Assembly (NCBI GenBank): GCA_029582155.1
Contig: CM055897.1
Location: 15,738,482 to 15,802,481, forward strand
Length of the DNA: 64,000 bases
Direction: 5' to 3'
Origin: Panopea generosa
Taxonomy: Eukaryota > Mollusca > Bivalvia > Adapedonta > Hiatellidae
In this document: piece after piece, positions 1 to 13,468 of the stretch
How positions within the stretch are numbered: position 1 is the first letter of the stretch
How the letters are laid out: each line of letters begins with the position of its first letter
Notes under the pieces: model-generated
What the model was told of the DNA's origin: nothing
Database searches by the model: none
What the model saw: the letters and a program-made list of their open reading frames with translations, nothing else
Translations under genes and position numbers: made by a program

Positions 1-240
1 TAACGTGCTGGTTCGTCTTGATAAATTGTTAAAGTGTGGCCACATCTTGATATTTTGCAAAAGTGCTACCAAGTCTTAATGTATAAGTGTTGCTACGTTT
101 TTATATATTATCAAATCAACGTGTGGCTTCATCTTGATATGTTACTCAAGTGTGACTACGATTTGATATATTATTAAAGTGCTGCTGTGTCTGGTATATT
201 GTTAAAGAGTGGCTACGTTTTGATATATTGTTAAAAGTCT
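1..240. repeat. Degenerate ~30-bp tandem repeat, first block
   Basis: Diverged units of about 28-32 bp carry the recurring words 'gtggctacgt', 'cttgatat' and 'attgttaaagtg'. The same family resumes at 660-1370, so both blocks are probably one old minisatellite interrupted by unique sequence. The block runs off the left edge of the window. No coding signal is visible. Confidence 0.7.
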
Positions 241-659
241 CACTGAAGAATTACCCCCTTACAATACAATAGCAAGATTCTTACGCCTAAGAAATTAGAG
301 CTGTGTGAAGCGGTTGGGCAATTTGTTTGTTAAAAATGCATAAAATGTGCATATGGTAACATTGGAACATTTTCATGATTTCTGCAAAGTTTGGTGACAT
401 TGGGAACTGTTTGATGATGCTATAACAGTTTAAAGATGCGTAGTAATACACTGCAACAAATAGGCAGAATTGTTAAAAATGAAGGGGTGCCATCAAACCA
501 TCGAAATCGGATCAATCCCATGATTTTTTTCTGCATACTTGGACCAACAAAGGACTATCTATGGGAATAAGGCACTTTTAGAACCATTGGTAATGTATCC
601 AGTGTTCCAGAAGTGCATGTCTCTATATGTAGAACAGTACAAAATTAATTGGTGTGTGA
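241..659. other. No gene seen
   Basis: AT-rich sequence between two blocks of the same 30-bp minisatellite. I see no open frame of note, no tRNA boxes and no inverted repeat. Confidence 0.5.
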
Positions 660-1370
660 GACGTAAAGTGTGGTTACGTGTTGGTTTATCATTAAAGTGC
701 TGCTAGGTCTTCATATATTGTTAAAGTGCTGCTATGTCTTGATATATTGTCAAAGTGTGGCTACGTCTGCTTATATTGTCAAAGTGTGGCTACGTCTGCT
801 TATATTGTCAAAATGTGGCTACGTCAGCTTATATTATCAAATTGTGGCTATGTCAGCTTATATTGTCAAAGTGTGGCAACGTCTGCTTATATTATTAAAG
901 AGTGGCTACGTCCTGATATATTAATAATGCTTCTACGTTTTGAAATATTTATACAATGCTGCTTTAAGAATTTTGATATGTTTTATAGACTTAATGTTGA
1001 TACATATTGTTATATTGTTAAAGTGCTGCTCTGTCTTTATAGATTGTTAATATGCTGCTTCGTCTTTAGATAGTGTTCAGGACCAAGTGCTGTTACTTTA
1101 TGAGTTGTTTAAGTACTGCTATGGTTTGATATATCGGTTAAGTGCTGATATATGTTTATTTACTTTAAAGGCTTAGAGTTGCTTCATCTTGGGATGTTGT
1201 TAAAGTGATTCTACATATTAATATGTTTTGAAAACTTAGTGCTGCTATATCTTGATATATTATTAAAGTGCTGCAACTGTTTGATATATTGTAATATTTC
1301 ACCCCGTTTTTTATATTGATAAAGTGCTGCTAACGTATTGTGGTATTGTTAAAATGATGCTTCACCGAAG
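660..1370. repeat. Degenerate ~30-bp tandem repeat, second block
   Basis: About 20 diverged units of roughly 30 bp. The best preserved stretch, 760-900, repeats 'gtggctacgtctgcttat' with a 'attgtcaaa' spacer. Overlapping open frames here (84 and 115 codons) read cysteine- and tyrosine-rich repeats imposed by the unit and are not credible genes. Degeneration increases toward 1370. Confidence 0.75.
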
Positions 1371-1750
1371 TGTCATATACCACTTCATATATAACAGAAA
1401 ACACATTCCAGTCACATTAAGTTGACACCGAGTAACCCGGCCGGGATTCTAGCAAAACACACTAGGCCCGAGTCCACGTAGTAGTCTTTCAACTGGGCTC
1501 ATTTAGTATTTTGTATATTTGGAAGAATTATCTCTTTTTATATTTAACTATTGTTTATTTTATTGTGATAAATGTTAACATGTTTTATAACATTTCATAA
1601 CATTTTATAGCATCGTGAACATTATTGATTGCTATACCAGTGTCAGTTAAAATTATCATAAAATAAGTAAACTAATCACATATATTTATCTAAAAATAAC
1701 ATTATGTCATCAAATCACCAAATTAGTCAAGAAGTGCTATGTCACTAGAC

Positions 1751-1960
1751 CATAGCGAGGTCTAGTGGTAGAGCGTCAGCGTCGCATGTGAAAGATCATT
1801 GGTTCGATCCCCGGCCGGGTCATACCAAAGACTTGAACATTTACTACTAGAAGCTTCCTCGCTCGACGCTCAGCTCTACGGGGTTATGTCTAGGTCTGGT
1901 CGGCCACGGGTCAGTTTCATGTGACTTGGTGGGGTATCATAGCATGTGACTGTTGACATT
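1751..1960 (+). mobile_element. tRNA-Ala-derived SINE, degraded copy
   Basis: A tRNA-like head has an A box (ggtctagtggtagagcg) and a B box (ggttcgatccc), followed by the same body as the better copy at 21518: 'ataccaaagact', 'gcttcctcgct', 'taggtctggtcgg', 'ggggtatcatagcatgtg'. Anticodon-arm pairing is worse than in the 21.5-kb copy, so this is an older insertion. No 3' CAA tail is left. Confidence 0.8.
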
Positions 1961-2059
1961 ATAATCATATGAAACTAAACCAAAAAGGTGTAAAATTAAT
2001 AGGTGTGGATAATTCTTCATATGTTGACGCTTTTGTAAGTTGTTACTGATAAACAATAT

Positions 2060-2300
2060 GAAAACTTTCGAAAGGCAACTAACTACAGTACAATGCCTTT
2101 TTAAAATTCAGATTTTGTCTGATGAAAACGGTTTTAAATTGTATAAGTGCAAAACAAATTATACGCAAACAACACAACGGTACCCATATAACTTTAGATG
2201 GAACATCAATACCTGCTGTTGAGGAAACTATTATTTTAGGTATTAGTTTTGACCATAAACACATCTTAAAAATGATATATAAGTGTTATAAAGCAAGTAG
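2060..2300 (+). pseudogene. Jockey-like LINE reverse transcriptase fragment
   Basis: Two frames joined by a frameshift near 2150 read ...DENGFKLYKCKTN and then GTHITLDGTSIPAVEETIILG followed by ISFDHK. The pattern 'enGFk.skskT ... LdG..Ip.v.e..fLGi.fD.k' is the post-catalytic thumb region of Jockey-type non-LTR reverse transcriptases. Only about 80 codons survive; there is no catalytic FADD box and no poly-A tail, so it is a dead internal fragment. I am fairly sure of the class and less sure of the clade. Confidence 0.65.
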
Positions 2301-2304
2301 CTAG

Positions 2305-3030
2305 GAATAAAACGTTTATAAAGTTTTTTGTCATATTCATTTTTGGTATAAATAAAAACTGATGTTGACGTTTGTTTCATAAAAATCCGTTAGAATTAAG
2401 GATTAAAGGAAATTTAAACGTGTTTAATTTTGTGGCAATAGCTGTTTTTATGTAGCCTTACATGTTAATTAACACCATATGATGTAAGGTGTGTCTGAGA
2501 ATAACACTGTCACTGTTTCTTGGAAGTTCAATACTGTATAAGTGGCTGAAAACTTTAATAACGATGGTATATATAATCACTATACATGTATCTGAGAATT
2601 GTATATTGTGTCACTGTCTGAAAACGCAGTACAGCAAACATATATATTTTAAGGATTGTCATACATCTTGGATCGTGTCATTGCAAATGCTCAAATAGAT
2701 ATGAAATTATTAAGATAGTCAAGTGGATTACTCAAACATGGCAGTCTTCGTGTACTTACAAACGCTTTTATTTAGAATATTTTTTTAGAAGGCTAGCCTT
2801 CAAGAGCCATTAAATGGTCGGTAGTATCGCTTAAAACTGTGTCCCTTATAATTAAATCGCTCATACTATAATTGGATTCAAATTGTCATAAAAGTGTTAA
2901 ACGAAAAAAACAACAACACATTTATTATGGAAACAAAGCCGAATGTCTCTGCCAAATGCCCTATACAGTCATATAGTTAAAACTATTCAATTTTAGCTCG
3001 ATTACGAAACCATTAAAGCGTTGTGTAACT
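2305..3030. other. No gene seen
   Basis: AT-rich, low-complexity in places. A 69-codon frame at 2489 has no recognisable motif and no splice context that I could support. Confidence 0.45.
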
Positions 3031-3400
3031 AATCGCGCCCTTGAACGTCCCTTTCGTGGGTAGAACCGGTACAGGTTACTGTTTTTGAGAGATCATTATG
3101 TTTGCCGTAGGAGCGCAAACATGGTAAACATGGCCTAACACGGTACCACCATTATCTCCGCCTCGCAATGAGTTTATGTACTTCAAATCATCAAGGTTTT
3201 TACCTTTTAAAGCGTTTAGTAGGGTTTTACGTCATTTTCAATTCATTAAAGGTTATATATGATATATCAAGTTTTATGTATAGGGGAATACATCAAATTT
3301 CATCTGAGTAGAACCATCGTCTTACCACAAGTAACTGGACGCTTACATCTGAGTAGAACTATCGTCTTTCCACAAGTAACTGGACGCTCACATTTTTATA
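3031..3400 (-). mobile_element. SINE-tail-like fragment with a 47-bp tandem duplication
   Basis: The words 'ctgagtagaac', 'atcgtctt' and 'caagtaactggacgc' occur twice in tandem at about 3302-3395. Related words (tgagtagaactaccg, tagaaccacgcttcttccgc) recur at 49780, 52275 and 55555, so this is the 3' body of a dispersed SINE-like family, read on the minus strand. The region at 3031-3190 may be its other end but is less clear. Confidence 0.5.
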
Positions 3401-3600
3401 CACTAGAATTACAAATGGCATCTAAAATACATTATTCGAATAGTCCGATGGGTCATTGCAAACTGGATAATCGATGTTTAGGTCTAAAACTACAAGATTA
3501 TTCATTATATTATTTCACATATTTCACTAAACAGAAAGGTAACTCATCCTTACCTAAACCACTGCATATAGAGAAAATTAAGTTAATTACGTCCCTTTAA

Positions 3601-4410
3601 TCATAAACTAGTCAACTTGCGTGTTTGTCCAAGTTTATATTTTAGTTATATAACTATACTGGGCGATACAATGATTGAGGGATATTTGGAATAATAAAAT
3701 GTATTTTTAGTTTGTATTTCACGAATGAACTTAATCTTGATATTTCTTACCCACAAAAGAGTTTCAGATTTCTATGTGTTTCTGTGTGTCACAGATAAAT
3801 ATTTATATATTTTAAAAGAAAAAATGCAATAAAACTAGCTTTGCCCTTTTATATCATCATATTTGGTAATAGTTATAATGTATTTCCATTAATATGCTTC
3901 ACTGTATGTTTCCATTGGAAATGTTCAGTAAATTGCCTTTAATTTTCTGAACCCGTAAAATAACGTGCATGCAATATATATGTTGCTGGTAGGGTGTGTT
4001 TTAGTGTCTGGTACGTATAATTAAAACTCAAATTCAATACTGCTTTTCGTACCTTTTTATTCATAACCCCGTTGACGTTCAGTATCTTTTTGACTTTTAA
4101 ACAAAGACGTAACTGACAGCAAACCTAAAGTGTTATCCGGAACATCTTGGTTTTATCTAAGAAAGATGTCTGCATAATAATGGACCAGTTTCATCAACAT
4201 TCACATGTCTAAGATACTCTCACAAAAATATTTGTTACAACCACAGACGTTTTATCAACAGAATGTTATTCTGAAATTAAAACGGAATATTGTTAGAAGG
4301 CTCTTCGGAATGTTCAAAACTTACACTAATACGAAGTTCGTTAACCTACGAACGTTAGTGAACCATAAATATTCTTACATATGCACTTACAAATGCATAA
4401 AAACTTCATT
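3601..4410. other. No gene seen
   Basis: AT-rich sequence. A 69-codon frame at 4205 is rich in lysine, threonine and asparagine and shows no motif, so I do not call it. Confidence 0.45.
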
Positions 4411-4413
4411 TTA

Positions 4414-4415
4414 GG

Positions 4416-4448
<33 letters not shown>

Positions 4449-4500
4449 ATGTGTGGGCTCGCGCGCGCGTGCGTGTGTGGGTGTGTGCGCATGCGTATAT
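4414..4500. repeat. (GT)n microsatellite and alternating purine-pyrimidine tract
   Basis: About 18 GT pairs are followed by 'gcgcgcgcgtgcgtgtgt', a strict purine-pyrimidine alternation of the kind that can adopt Z-DNA. Confidence 0.9.
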
Positions 4501-5009
4501 TCGTGTACGTATGAAAGTACATGTACATAAACGCATATAGGTGTATGTTGTATGTTTAGTCCTACGTTAGTATGTACGCATGTAATTGTAATTAATTATC
4601 CCTTCCACCCCCAACTTATTTTAACTGTTGCCCTTGGTTATCACTACGATATCTGATAAACAGGTCAACGTTATTTAATTACCTGGAATGTTTTTCACAA
4701 AAAAAGTTACGACAAATTCGTCGTAAACGTAAACCAACAATTATTCATTATATTTTTAATTTTCATCCAAAAAAAGCCAAGTTGGCTCAAATCACGCAGA
4801 AAGTTACATATTGTCTGATACTACAATCGTTTTAAATTTCGATTATAATTTGAACGCACAACGGAGAAATTGTCAAATTGTAAGTTTTGTGTTAATATCG
4901 ATGATATATAATAGAAATGACCCCAACCTGAAAGCTTGACTGATTTGTTTGCAAGTTAGCAGCTCCATGAATATCACGATGAAATAAGATTGTTCATTGC
5001 TGTTCGTGA

Positions 5010-5170
5010 TGTGGGAGCTTTATAAACGGGACACTTTAGTCAGACTAGAGAGGCAGAGAGAGATTTCGATAGAGACTCGGAGGGGCAGTCTCTCACGGAG
5101 TGGATACTCTGGTCTGTCGCTTGGCACCTTACAATCTGTTGCTAAGAATTAAAGTACTGTTTGTTAAACC
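5010..5170 (+). promoter_or_regulatory. Promoter- or LTR-like segment, uncertain
   Basis: This segment is noticeably less AT-rich than its surroundings. It contains 'ctttataaacg' (TATA-like, about 5021), then a purine-rich stretch with an inverted repeat (gagact...agtctc, about 5071-5095), and ends with 'aagaattaaagtactg'. The order TATA, structured leader, AATTAAA-like signal resembles a solo LTR of a Ty3-type element. No terminal TG...CA repeats or target duplication could be confirmed. Confidence 0.25.
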
Positions 5171-5989
5171 ACGTGTTTGTCTTAAGTAATTGTCATAGTA
5201 GCACATGGTTTTTGTGAAACACAGCCCTGAAATCAAGGAAGTCATTCAAAATAGAGTACCGCTAAATCTGGTGAAGGAAACGTGAAGGGGGTTGCACAAT
5301 TCGTTATATGTCATGAATCAAATAAAGCATACTACTAGTTTTATGAATTACGTTCTGTGCTTTCAATATATCTGTTTACCAGATATTGTTTATATTTGAA
5401 GAATAATTCAAATATGAATAGTCGTATGTTTATTCAGGTTTCTATTTATTAAAATTATATATATTGACAAGCTATTGTAGCTATTTAATAACATCTCAAT
5501 TTTAAATGCTACTTCATCCTTGTAATTCTCGACATGAATTCAAATAGTATTCGCTTATTCTTTATTATCTGTATTGAATCGGTTTCATGAACAGTCTTCG
5601 TTACCCCCACACTCCTTAAAAGGGTATCATTGAATATTTCTTAAGTTCGTACTTTACTAGTTTTCATTACATTTTTCATTCCAGAGTTATTTTATTGAAA
5701 TGCGGTTTTATTACCCTATGAATGATGTATTGATATATTATTGGATGCATGTTTTATTGATAGAAAGCAATAAATAATCAATTCGATATTAATATTTTGT
5801 ATTTCGATATTTAAAGTACGAATCATTTTGGAGACTGACACGAAATATGTTAGTTAAATGTTGAATATCGAAAAACTAAAAATGAACACCAAATTAACTC
5901 CAGTGTGACTGTATATATACATACTATAAAGTTATTTGACAATGCACATTAATGAATGGTTTACAAGCTAATCATTTTCAAGTGAGTTA

Positions 5990-6090
5990 TATTATCATAT
6001 ACCTTTAAATATGTACCTTTATATATGTACCTTTATATATATACACACCTTAAAATATGTACCTTTATATATGTACCTTTATATATGCGA
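5990..6090. repeat. Short ~15-bp tandem repeat
   Basis: Five or six imperfect copies of 'tatatgtacctt' style units separated by a short spacer. AT-rich low-complexity DNA without coding potential. Confidence 0.7.
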
Positions 6091-6355
6091 TTTGAACGTT
6101 GATCTTTCAGGGATACAACACTGTTGAATGCGAATCAAGCTTGTAAACGTTTTAGTTATACATTGTCGGATAACAGCTGTATGCTGCTAAACTGTTCGCA
6201 TCATATTGATTAAACAATATTAAAATGTGGTGTACTACAGCTGATTGTTTGGTCGTGAGTAAAAGAACATGGATGTGGTACGATTGAGCGAAATACATAA
6301 ACATTCCTTTTAAGATAATAAAAATAAAAACGAAACAGCTCTTCTATAATTCTCT

Positions 6356-6361
6356 TTTATT
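6356..6361 (-). promoter_or_regulatory. Candidate AATAAA poly-A signal for the GTPase gene
   Basis: An AATAAA hexamer on the minus strand lies about 420 nt past the stop codon at 6783. The spacing is plausible for a 3' UTR but AT-rich DNA yields such hexamers by chance. Confidence 0.25.
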
Positions 6362-6529
6362 AACCTGTACCAGTTACTAGCTCATGAATTATTATGTTTC
6401 TTGTATTATTGATAAAATAGATATCTGAACATTTATCACAAACGATATAGCTATATATTTACAACAAGCACGTGATAGTGGTCAGATAGATGTTGCTTCT
6501 CTCTCCGTATCAGTCTGTTTGTCGCTCTA

Positions 6530-6565
<36 letters not shown>
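6530..6565. repeat. (C)n/(TC)n microsatellite
   Basis: A run of C followed by about 14 CT pairs, located about 220 bp past the stop codon of the minus-strand GTPase gene. Confidence 0.9.
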
Positions 6566-6570
<5 letters not shown>

Positions 6571-6782
6571 GAGGCAGTAAAATATATATTCCTTATACAC
6601 ATTGAATGTAATTGTCATTTCTCGCTATATTTGATATAGTATTGTGACAATACTATGTACTTAATGCACAAATAAATAGATATCAGTTAAATCATGAACA
6701 AATCTATCAACTCCAGTTTTTACGTTTTATGTCTATACAAATGATATTTTGTAGATGTAATGTCAAGTTGACAATGAACGAT

Positions 6783-7345
6783 TTACACAACGTTCAGCTT
6801 TGTGGCTAATGCATTGTATAACATGACTATGACGAGCAGACCGAGTATTGCCAGTAGCACCGTTTTCAGTTGCAGGTTTACATTCATATCTTGAACTAGA
6901 AACTGACAAATTGTGTTAAACATATTGTTGATCACCAATTGTACCCATGTAATCCAGCCGATTAAATGTTTATTGCTAGATTCGGGTTGTACTAAATCTG
7001 GCGTCATCATAAGTTTTAGGAAGGTAAGCCCGTTTTTTGTCATTCTTGGATTACACTTATATCCGATACTATCACAGCAATTCACCCAGCGAATTCTTTT
7101 ATAATCAAGATTTCCCCAAATGTTCAGCTTTTTAGCGATACGTTCCTCCATGCGTTTGAACTCATCCATACTTATAATGCCACGATTGCTAGTAGAATGT
7201 TCGTTCTCCATGTCATCTGGATTATTACCCTCTCCCGACATCATCTGTGCTCTACCACCTACGATTTCAATTTGGCCACAATCTGTATATTCATTTCCTA
7301 CTACACGGTCGTATTTCGTCAGGATGAGAAGTATGTCTACATCAT
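6783..7345 (-). CDS. GTPase gene, exon 5 (G4 motif and membrane tail)
   Basis: The exon starts after an AG acceptor at 7346-7347 and supplies the last two bases of codon 211. It encodes VDILLILTKYDRVVG with the TKxD guanine-specificity motif, a conserved-looking segment with RIRWVNCCDSIGYKCNP, and the tail segment VLLAILGLLVIVMLYNAL, ending at a TAA-complement stop at 6783. The 153-codon frame that begins at an internal methionine (7244) is only part of this exon. Confidence 0.85.
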
Positions 7346-10300
7346 CTTAAAGTATAAACATTGGACTAAAATTAGGGATCGATTTGCATTGCCCTCCAAA
7401 TCAATTATCTGAAAAATATCTATAGCATAATTTGCTTATATTTACATCTTGTATGCAGCGCGGCAGGTAAAATCGCTAGAATGTAAAATTAAGTTTTAAA
7501 TCAATATTTTTATATATAATTATTTCGTAAAATATGAGAAAACATGATATTTTATCAGAGTGGTGAAGATGATACTACATAAATATCGGGCACATACTCC
7601 TCTCGCAGATTCATTCTTGGTAAACCAAATTCAATAAATAATGACCATTATGGTGAATGAAATCGAAATCATGTAGCAGTTTTGATATATCCTAAAATGC
7701 ACTGCATTTTAATTCGGAATATTATTTTGCTCTAGCATTGAAAAGGCCATTGACGTTCCATTTCAATATTTTATTTTAACATTTTTAATAGATATTCTAA
7801 TGGCATTGAATAGTCACTTTGTATATATCTAAGCATGGTATTATTGCTATGGATAAACTGTTTCAATGACAATTCTCTTCTTGTGAATTTTGACTAACGT
7901 ATATAATTAACATTCCGATTTCAAGCGATGATTTGAATACAAATTTAATTTACTTACTACAGCAAAACAAAACGCCTTAACTTTGTAACTTTCCTGTTAT
8001 GTAAGTGTTAGCATAGTTCAATAGTATTTTAACTAATTCCAATTGGTAATGTAACTATTAAACTCTTATTGTTTGGTTTACTTATACACAATTCAATACT
8101 AAAACACCTAATTTTATATTCAAAACAAAAATACTCGCTTACACAGAAGTTTGCCGCTGGCGCCCACGGCTGATGTAACATCTTGTAAACACTGTATGAG
8201 GTTTGTAGGAACCTCTTCTAGGCAACTGTGTACAAATATTATCTTTTTGACCTTCAATTCGGGCTTTGCTTCTTTGAAAATATTTTCAAATTTAATTCCT
8301 TTCGATTGAAGTTCTTCGAGCGTCTTAATGGTAACCCCAGGATCAATGTAACCTGCAATATTACCTGTAATTTATATTTTTATCACGGGTGTTCATAAAC
8401 CAAACAATATAACTGTCAACAGTGTCTGTAGAATGAATACACTCTCCCAAATAGCAATGATGGGAAAGCCACAATTAAGCATGTTGATTGGTCAGTTGCT
8501 TCAACTTAAAGTTGGATTTCTTTCAGGCCAACCCTTCAAAGTATACCCCCATCCCCCGAAAAGAAACACACTTTTGAAGACTTGCTGACCACGGCCTAAA
8601 TGCCGCAAAGTAGTATCCCCTTGATATACTATTCAAACACTAAAAAATTGCAGACCCAAGGGCACTTCTAGTAGCAAAGCGTTTACCTACGAGCATATTT
8701 TTAGTACGGGAAATAGGAAAAGGTCACAGGAATAAGTCAAAGGAATAAGAGAGATGATCAAATTAAATAACATTTTCTTGTTCTAAGAAATATTGTACAC
8801 TGTTACTTTTGTGGACAGAATTAGTGTCACGAATAGGCTCTATGCCTTCCAAACATTTACTTCGGTGTTTATTTTGATAAAACATTTTGACAGATGTAAG
8901 AACATTATCTTTGTAAGACTTGCCTGTAATTGTTTTACCCTTTTTGCAAGGAATTTGTACAACAGGACCACTAGAATTGAAGAAAATGGCATATAAAACC
9001 TTATTGGCGCTTCTTGACCTCTTCGCTATGACTGGCCTAATCTAATTTTCACCAAGCTATTGTTTGTTATTGATGAGCCGTTGGGGCGAAGTATCATCCC
9101 CAATGAGCAAGTCAGAAATTTTTCTAGGATTACATTTTTTTTTCAAAAGTTTTTTAGCACAATCTAAACGCTAGGCCTTTCGGTCAGGTGTCAGCAGGTA
9201 TCCATCTAGCACAAAGCTTCTTTAATTTCAAACAGTTAGTCAGAATATGATGTACGGTGCCTTCTGAAATTCCAAGAATATAAGCTACCTTGGAAACAGT
9301 ACCGTCCATCTTCTTTACCATAGCTCTAACAGCACCAATGTTTCCCTTTGTTGCTGCAACAACAGGTCTACCTGGGCGGTTATCTTCTTGCAGTCTATGC
9401 TGACCCTCGCCCCCCTTAAATTCCTTAACCTAACGAAATACTGTTCTAATGTTACGATAGAACTATCATGTATACGACACAATTCAGAATAAATATCTTG
9501 TTGGCGATAACTGCAAAGAAACTCTGGCTTTAACGTAAGCCTTAATTTCTATTTTTTCTTCAGGTTTCATTATGACATTGAAATATAGCCACTGTACATA
9601 AGTGTGTATAATTCAACAATTAATATCTTGGTCAATTATAATCGTAGGGCCATTAGTGACATGATTTATTGAATGCCTCTCGTATATGTTCAATATTTGA
9701 ATTGCCTTTGGTTTATCTTTTTTTAAAAATCGATTGTAAAACAAGTTCTTACGATTTACCCCAATTAAGCTTAATGTCTTCCTTGGTAGAACCAGTACTA
9801 AGTATAATCGTGTAAATGCTCAATGACACAACATTAAGCACTGATAATCTTTACAAGGGATAAATACAAACAAGCTAATAAGAAGGCAATGTATAACTAG
9901 TATAAGCATCGTCGCCACAGATGTATTACACTAGTGTTATGTTATACGGTAGTTTGTATAAAACAGTTCAAATGTTATATAACACAAACGAATTGCTACA
10001 ATTTAGCTCACCGCCGATCACATATTCCAGTATTTCTCTAAGTGAGTCAGTGTTTTCATCTTCAAGCCCAGCAAAATCAAAGATGTGTGGAAGATTTGGT
10101 ATTATTTCACGTACAGCATCTTCGTTGTTTAAGTCATCCGGTATGTCAGCTAGTAACACGCCACAATTATTGTACCTGAAAATGTATTACTTGTAAATAA
10201 ATGCAATACTTCCGGTAAAGTACTTCACACCATCTTAGATGTTCCAATTTATCAATGGGACGTTATATTATAGATAAGCGTATTCTGTTCAAATATCTGT

Positions 10301-13300
10301 TTTGGTGAATCACTACTTTGTTAGCAAATAAGTAATTCCTTTGATTTTGGTAAAACCTGTTATGTAATAGATTTATTCAGGATATATTAATTTGACAATA
10401 AATTAAAGAAATACACGACCTATTTTAACAATCTATTCAAAACATATTTCTGGAAATTATATACCTAACCGATGCAAATATAAATACACCCGTATGTGAG
10501 CAGATCATAAATTTTATTTCTATCTGGAAAAGGCGTAACTCTTTACGAGAAATCATATTCGAATACATGAAGAAGATTTTAATATTTAATAATGGGTCTA
10601 GAGGGTTCGAGGCCACCCATACTTAACCGTACACGGTTGATATACAGCAAGTCAGTATTACTTGTGAATACTAGTAACCAAGAATACAAGCACGCACATT
10701 TCCATCAAATCTTTTAAACATTCAATGTAGGAAATCAGTGTGACTCAATTATCATGCAATACTTATCAAATGAAACAAAAATTTCAACAAACTTGACTAA
10801 TATTTACTTTTTACTAAAAATATGAGAGAAGAAATACATTGAGTAAGCATTTTGATAGTTACATATTTGTTTTAGATATTAAAGATTTACTTGTAAAAAT
10901 AAAATAGCAAATATACCAAATAAATACCAATGTGTTTTTCGCCTAATTAAAAATATTTAAATATATGACTGAATAATAAACTATTTACTGTAGTTATTTA
11001 TTTTATAGTTTGATCTACCACACTTTATATTTGGTATAGTGTTATTCACTTATTCAACTATTTAAGAATGTACTCAAATAGTTAAAATCATAATATCCTA
11101 ATTATACATCAATTATTTCATACATGTTTTAGTGTGTAAAACGTAATTTGTAATTTGCATTCATATCAAAATACCATTATACTTTTATACCGTGTAAGAA
11201 ACTTAGTTTTAGATTGTTCATCTCCTTCTCCAAGATCGGCTCTAGGTATGTACGTTTCCAAAAGTACACTTATCAGCGTATTTATAAAAGCACTTTTTCC
11301 AGATCCAACTTTGCCAATGAGAACAATTTTCCTGTCAACAGCTACATTGTCTTTCTGGCAGGACCGCTGAATTTCACTCATAAGACGTTTATTTTCAGCA
11401 ATTATATTTGTGTCCTCCGCTGATTCTACAAATATAAGTGAACAATTGAGAACAATTTACAATCAAAGATATTCTAGACCGCACTTGTTTGTCAACATAC
11501 CTAACTTCTAAACATCTACTGACTAACATTTTCTACAGCATGGAATGTCCGAATTTCATTACTTCCAGACCTTTTTTTCAAATGACCTATTTATGTGTCG
11601 ACGTGCCGTAAAACACCATTCATTCAAATATATACGGCTACTGAACATTTTCAGCAATCATTCTGATACAGCTATGGAAAAGGTTTTTACCTTTAATACA
11701 GACATGTTCAGCAACCATTCTGATACAGCTGTGGAAAAGGTTTACCTTTAATACAGACATGTTCAGCAATCATTCTAATACAGCTGTGGAAAAAGTTTAC
11801 CTTTAATACAGATATGTTCAGCAATCATTCTGATACAGCTGTGGAAAAGGTTTACCTTTAATGCAGACATGTTCAGCAATCATTCTGATACAGCTGTGAA
11901 AAAGGTTTACCTTTAATACAGACATGTTCAGCAATCATTCTGATACAGCTGTGGAAAAGGTTTACATTTAATACAGACATGTTCAGCAATCATTCTGATA
12001 CAGCTGTGGAAAAGGTTCACCTTTAATACAGACATGTTCAACAATCATTCTGATACAGCTGTGGACAAGGTTCACCTTTAATTAAGAACATGTTCAACAA
12101 TCATTCTGATACAGCTATGGAATAGGTTCATCTTTAATAAAGACATGTTCAGCAATCATTCTGATACAGCTGTGGAAAAGGTTCACCTTTAATACAGACA
12201 TGTTCAGCAATCATTCTGATACAGCTGTGGAAAAGGTTCACCTTTAATACAGATATTTTCAGCAATCATTCTGATACAGCAATCATTCTGATACAGCTGT
12301 GGAAAAGGTTTACCTTTAATACAGACATTTTCCATAACATTGTTTACGTCTATTTACATTTATTACCTGGCCTCTTGTTCTTTATATGGTCATGTACTAA
12401 CAAACAAAAAATCACTTAGTTAAATACTAAGAAATATATCCCCTACTGCAATACATTTTCCTCAGCTAGGTCCAGAAGTACAAAAGTCAGTAAGCTTAAA
12501 ACTTCATTAAGTAATATTTGTAGCTGTTGTTAACTTGAAACGTATTCACCGAATATAGTTTTGTTAATTTCTTTAGATTAGTTAAAACCACTTCAAATAC
12601 ATGCAACGTGTATTTTTATATGCAATATAACTGTACTTATACATTGCTAAAAGCAATGGTTTTGTTCCATAAGGATATTTTTGTCATTTTCGGAGCTGAA
12701 TTGGTTATAGTTAGATATATAATCCCAACAAAATTTGGGCAATGTATTGACGCGTCCACGTTCCCATTTGAATAATTTTAATTGTGGTCCATTGTATAAT
12801 TGATTACAGCGTATGGCCCTCGTACAGTTTTTATTCTCAGATGTCAGACTTCACCACCCTCTCCCTATGTCGTACTAACAGCTACTATTAATATTTCGGT
12901 TATAAATACACCTCATACATACTTTTAACAGCACTCTGTTTCTAAGGAAAAAATCAAGAACACAATCAATTTGCATTTTCGAATATTGTATTCATATTTT
13001 CCTGACGAAACTTGTTTTATAAACTGTTAATACTTTATTAAATGTAAAGTTTCGGATAGTGACATACGGAAATTAATATACTTTCGTCAATTTAACGATT
13101 GAAATGTGAGCATGAACAAAATCAATCATGAACATTTTGTCCCTTTAACAAATCTCTGAAATGTGAATTGTAAGTGAATTGTCTTATTTCCATTACGATA
13201 CTTTTAAAATTAAAACTAAGGTACACGTTTTTATACGACTATTAAACCAGTTTTTTTTTGTTATTTATCAATTCATTTTGTACTACTATTGAATATAATA

Positions 13301-13410
13301 CTTTATAAAAACCAGTTACAAAAGAAATACAGGTGACGCGAATCTTCAATGGCGAATCATGTTAATACACCGGGGTAATACTATATTTAACAAGAGAAAT
13401 TATCCTCAAT

Positions 13411-13468
<58 letters not shown>

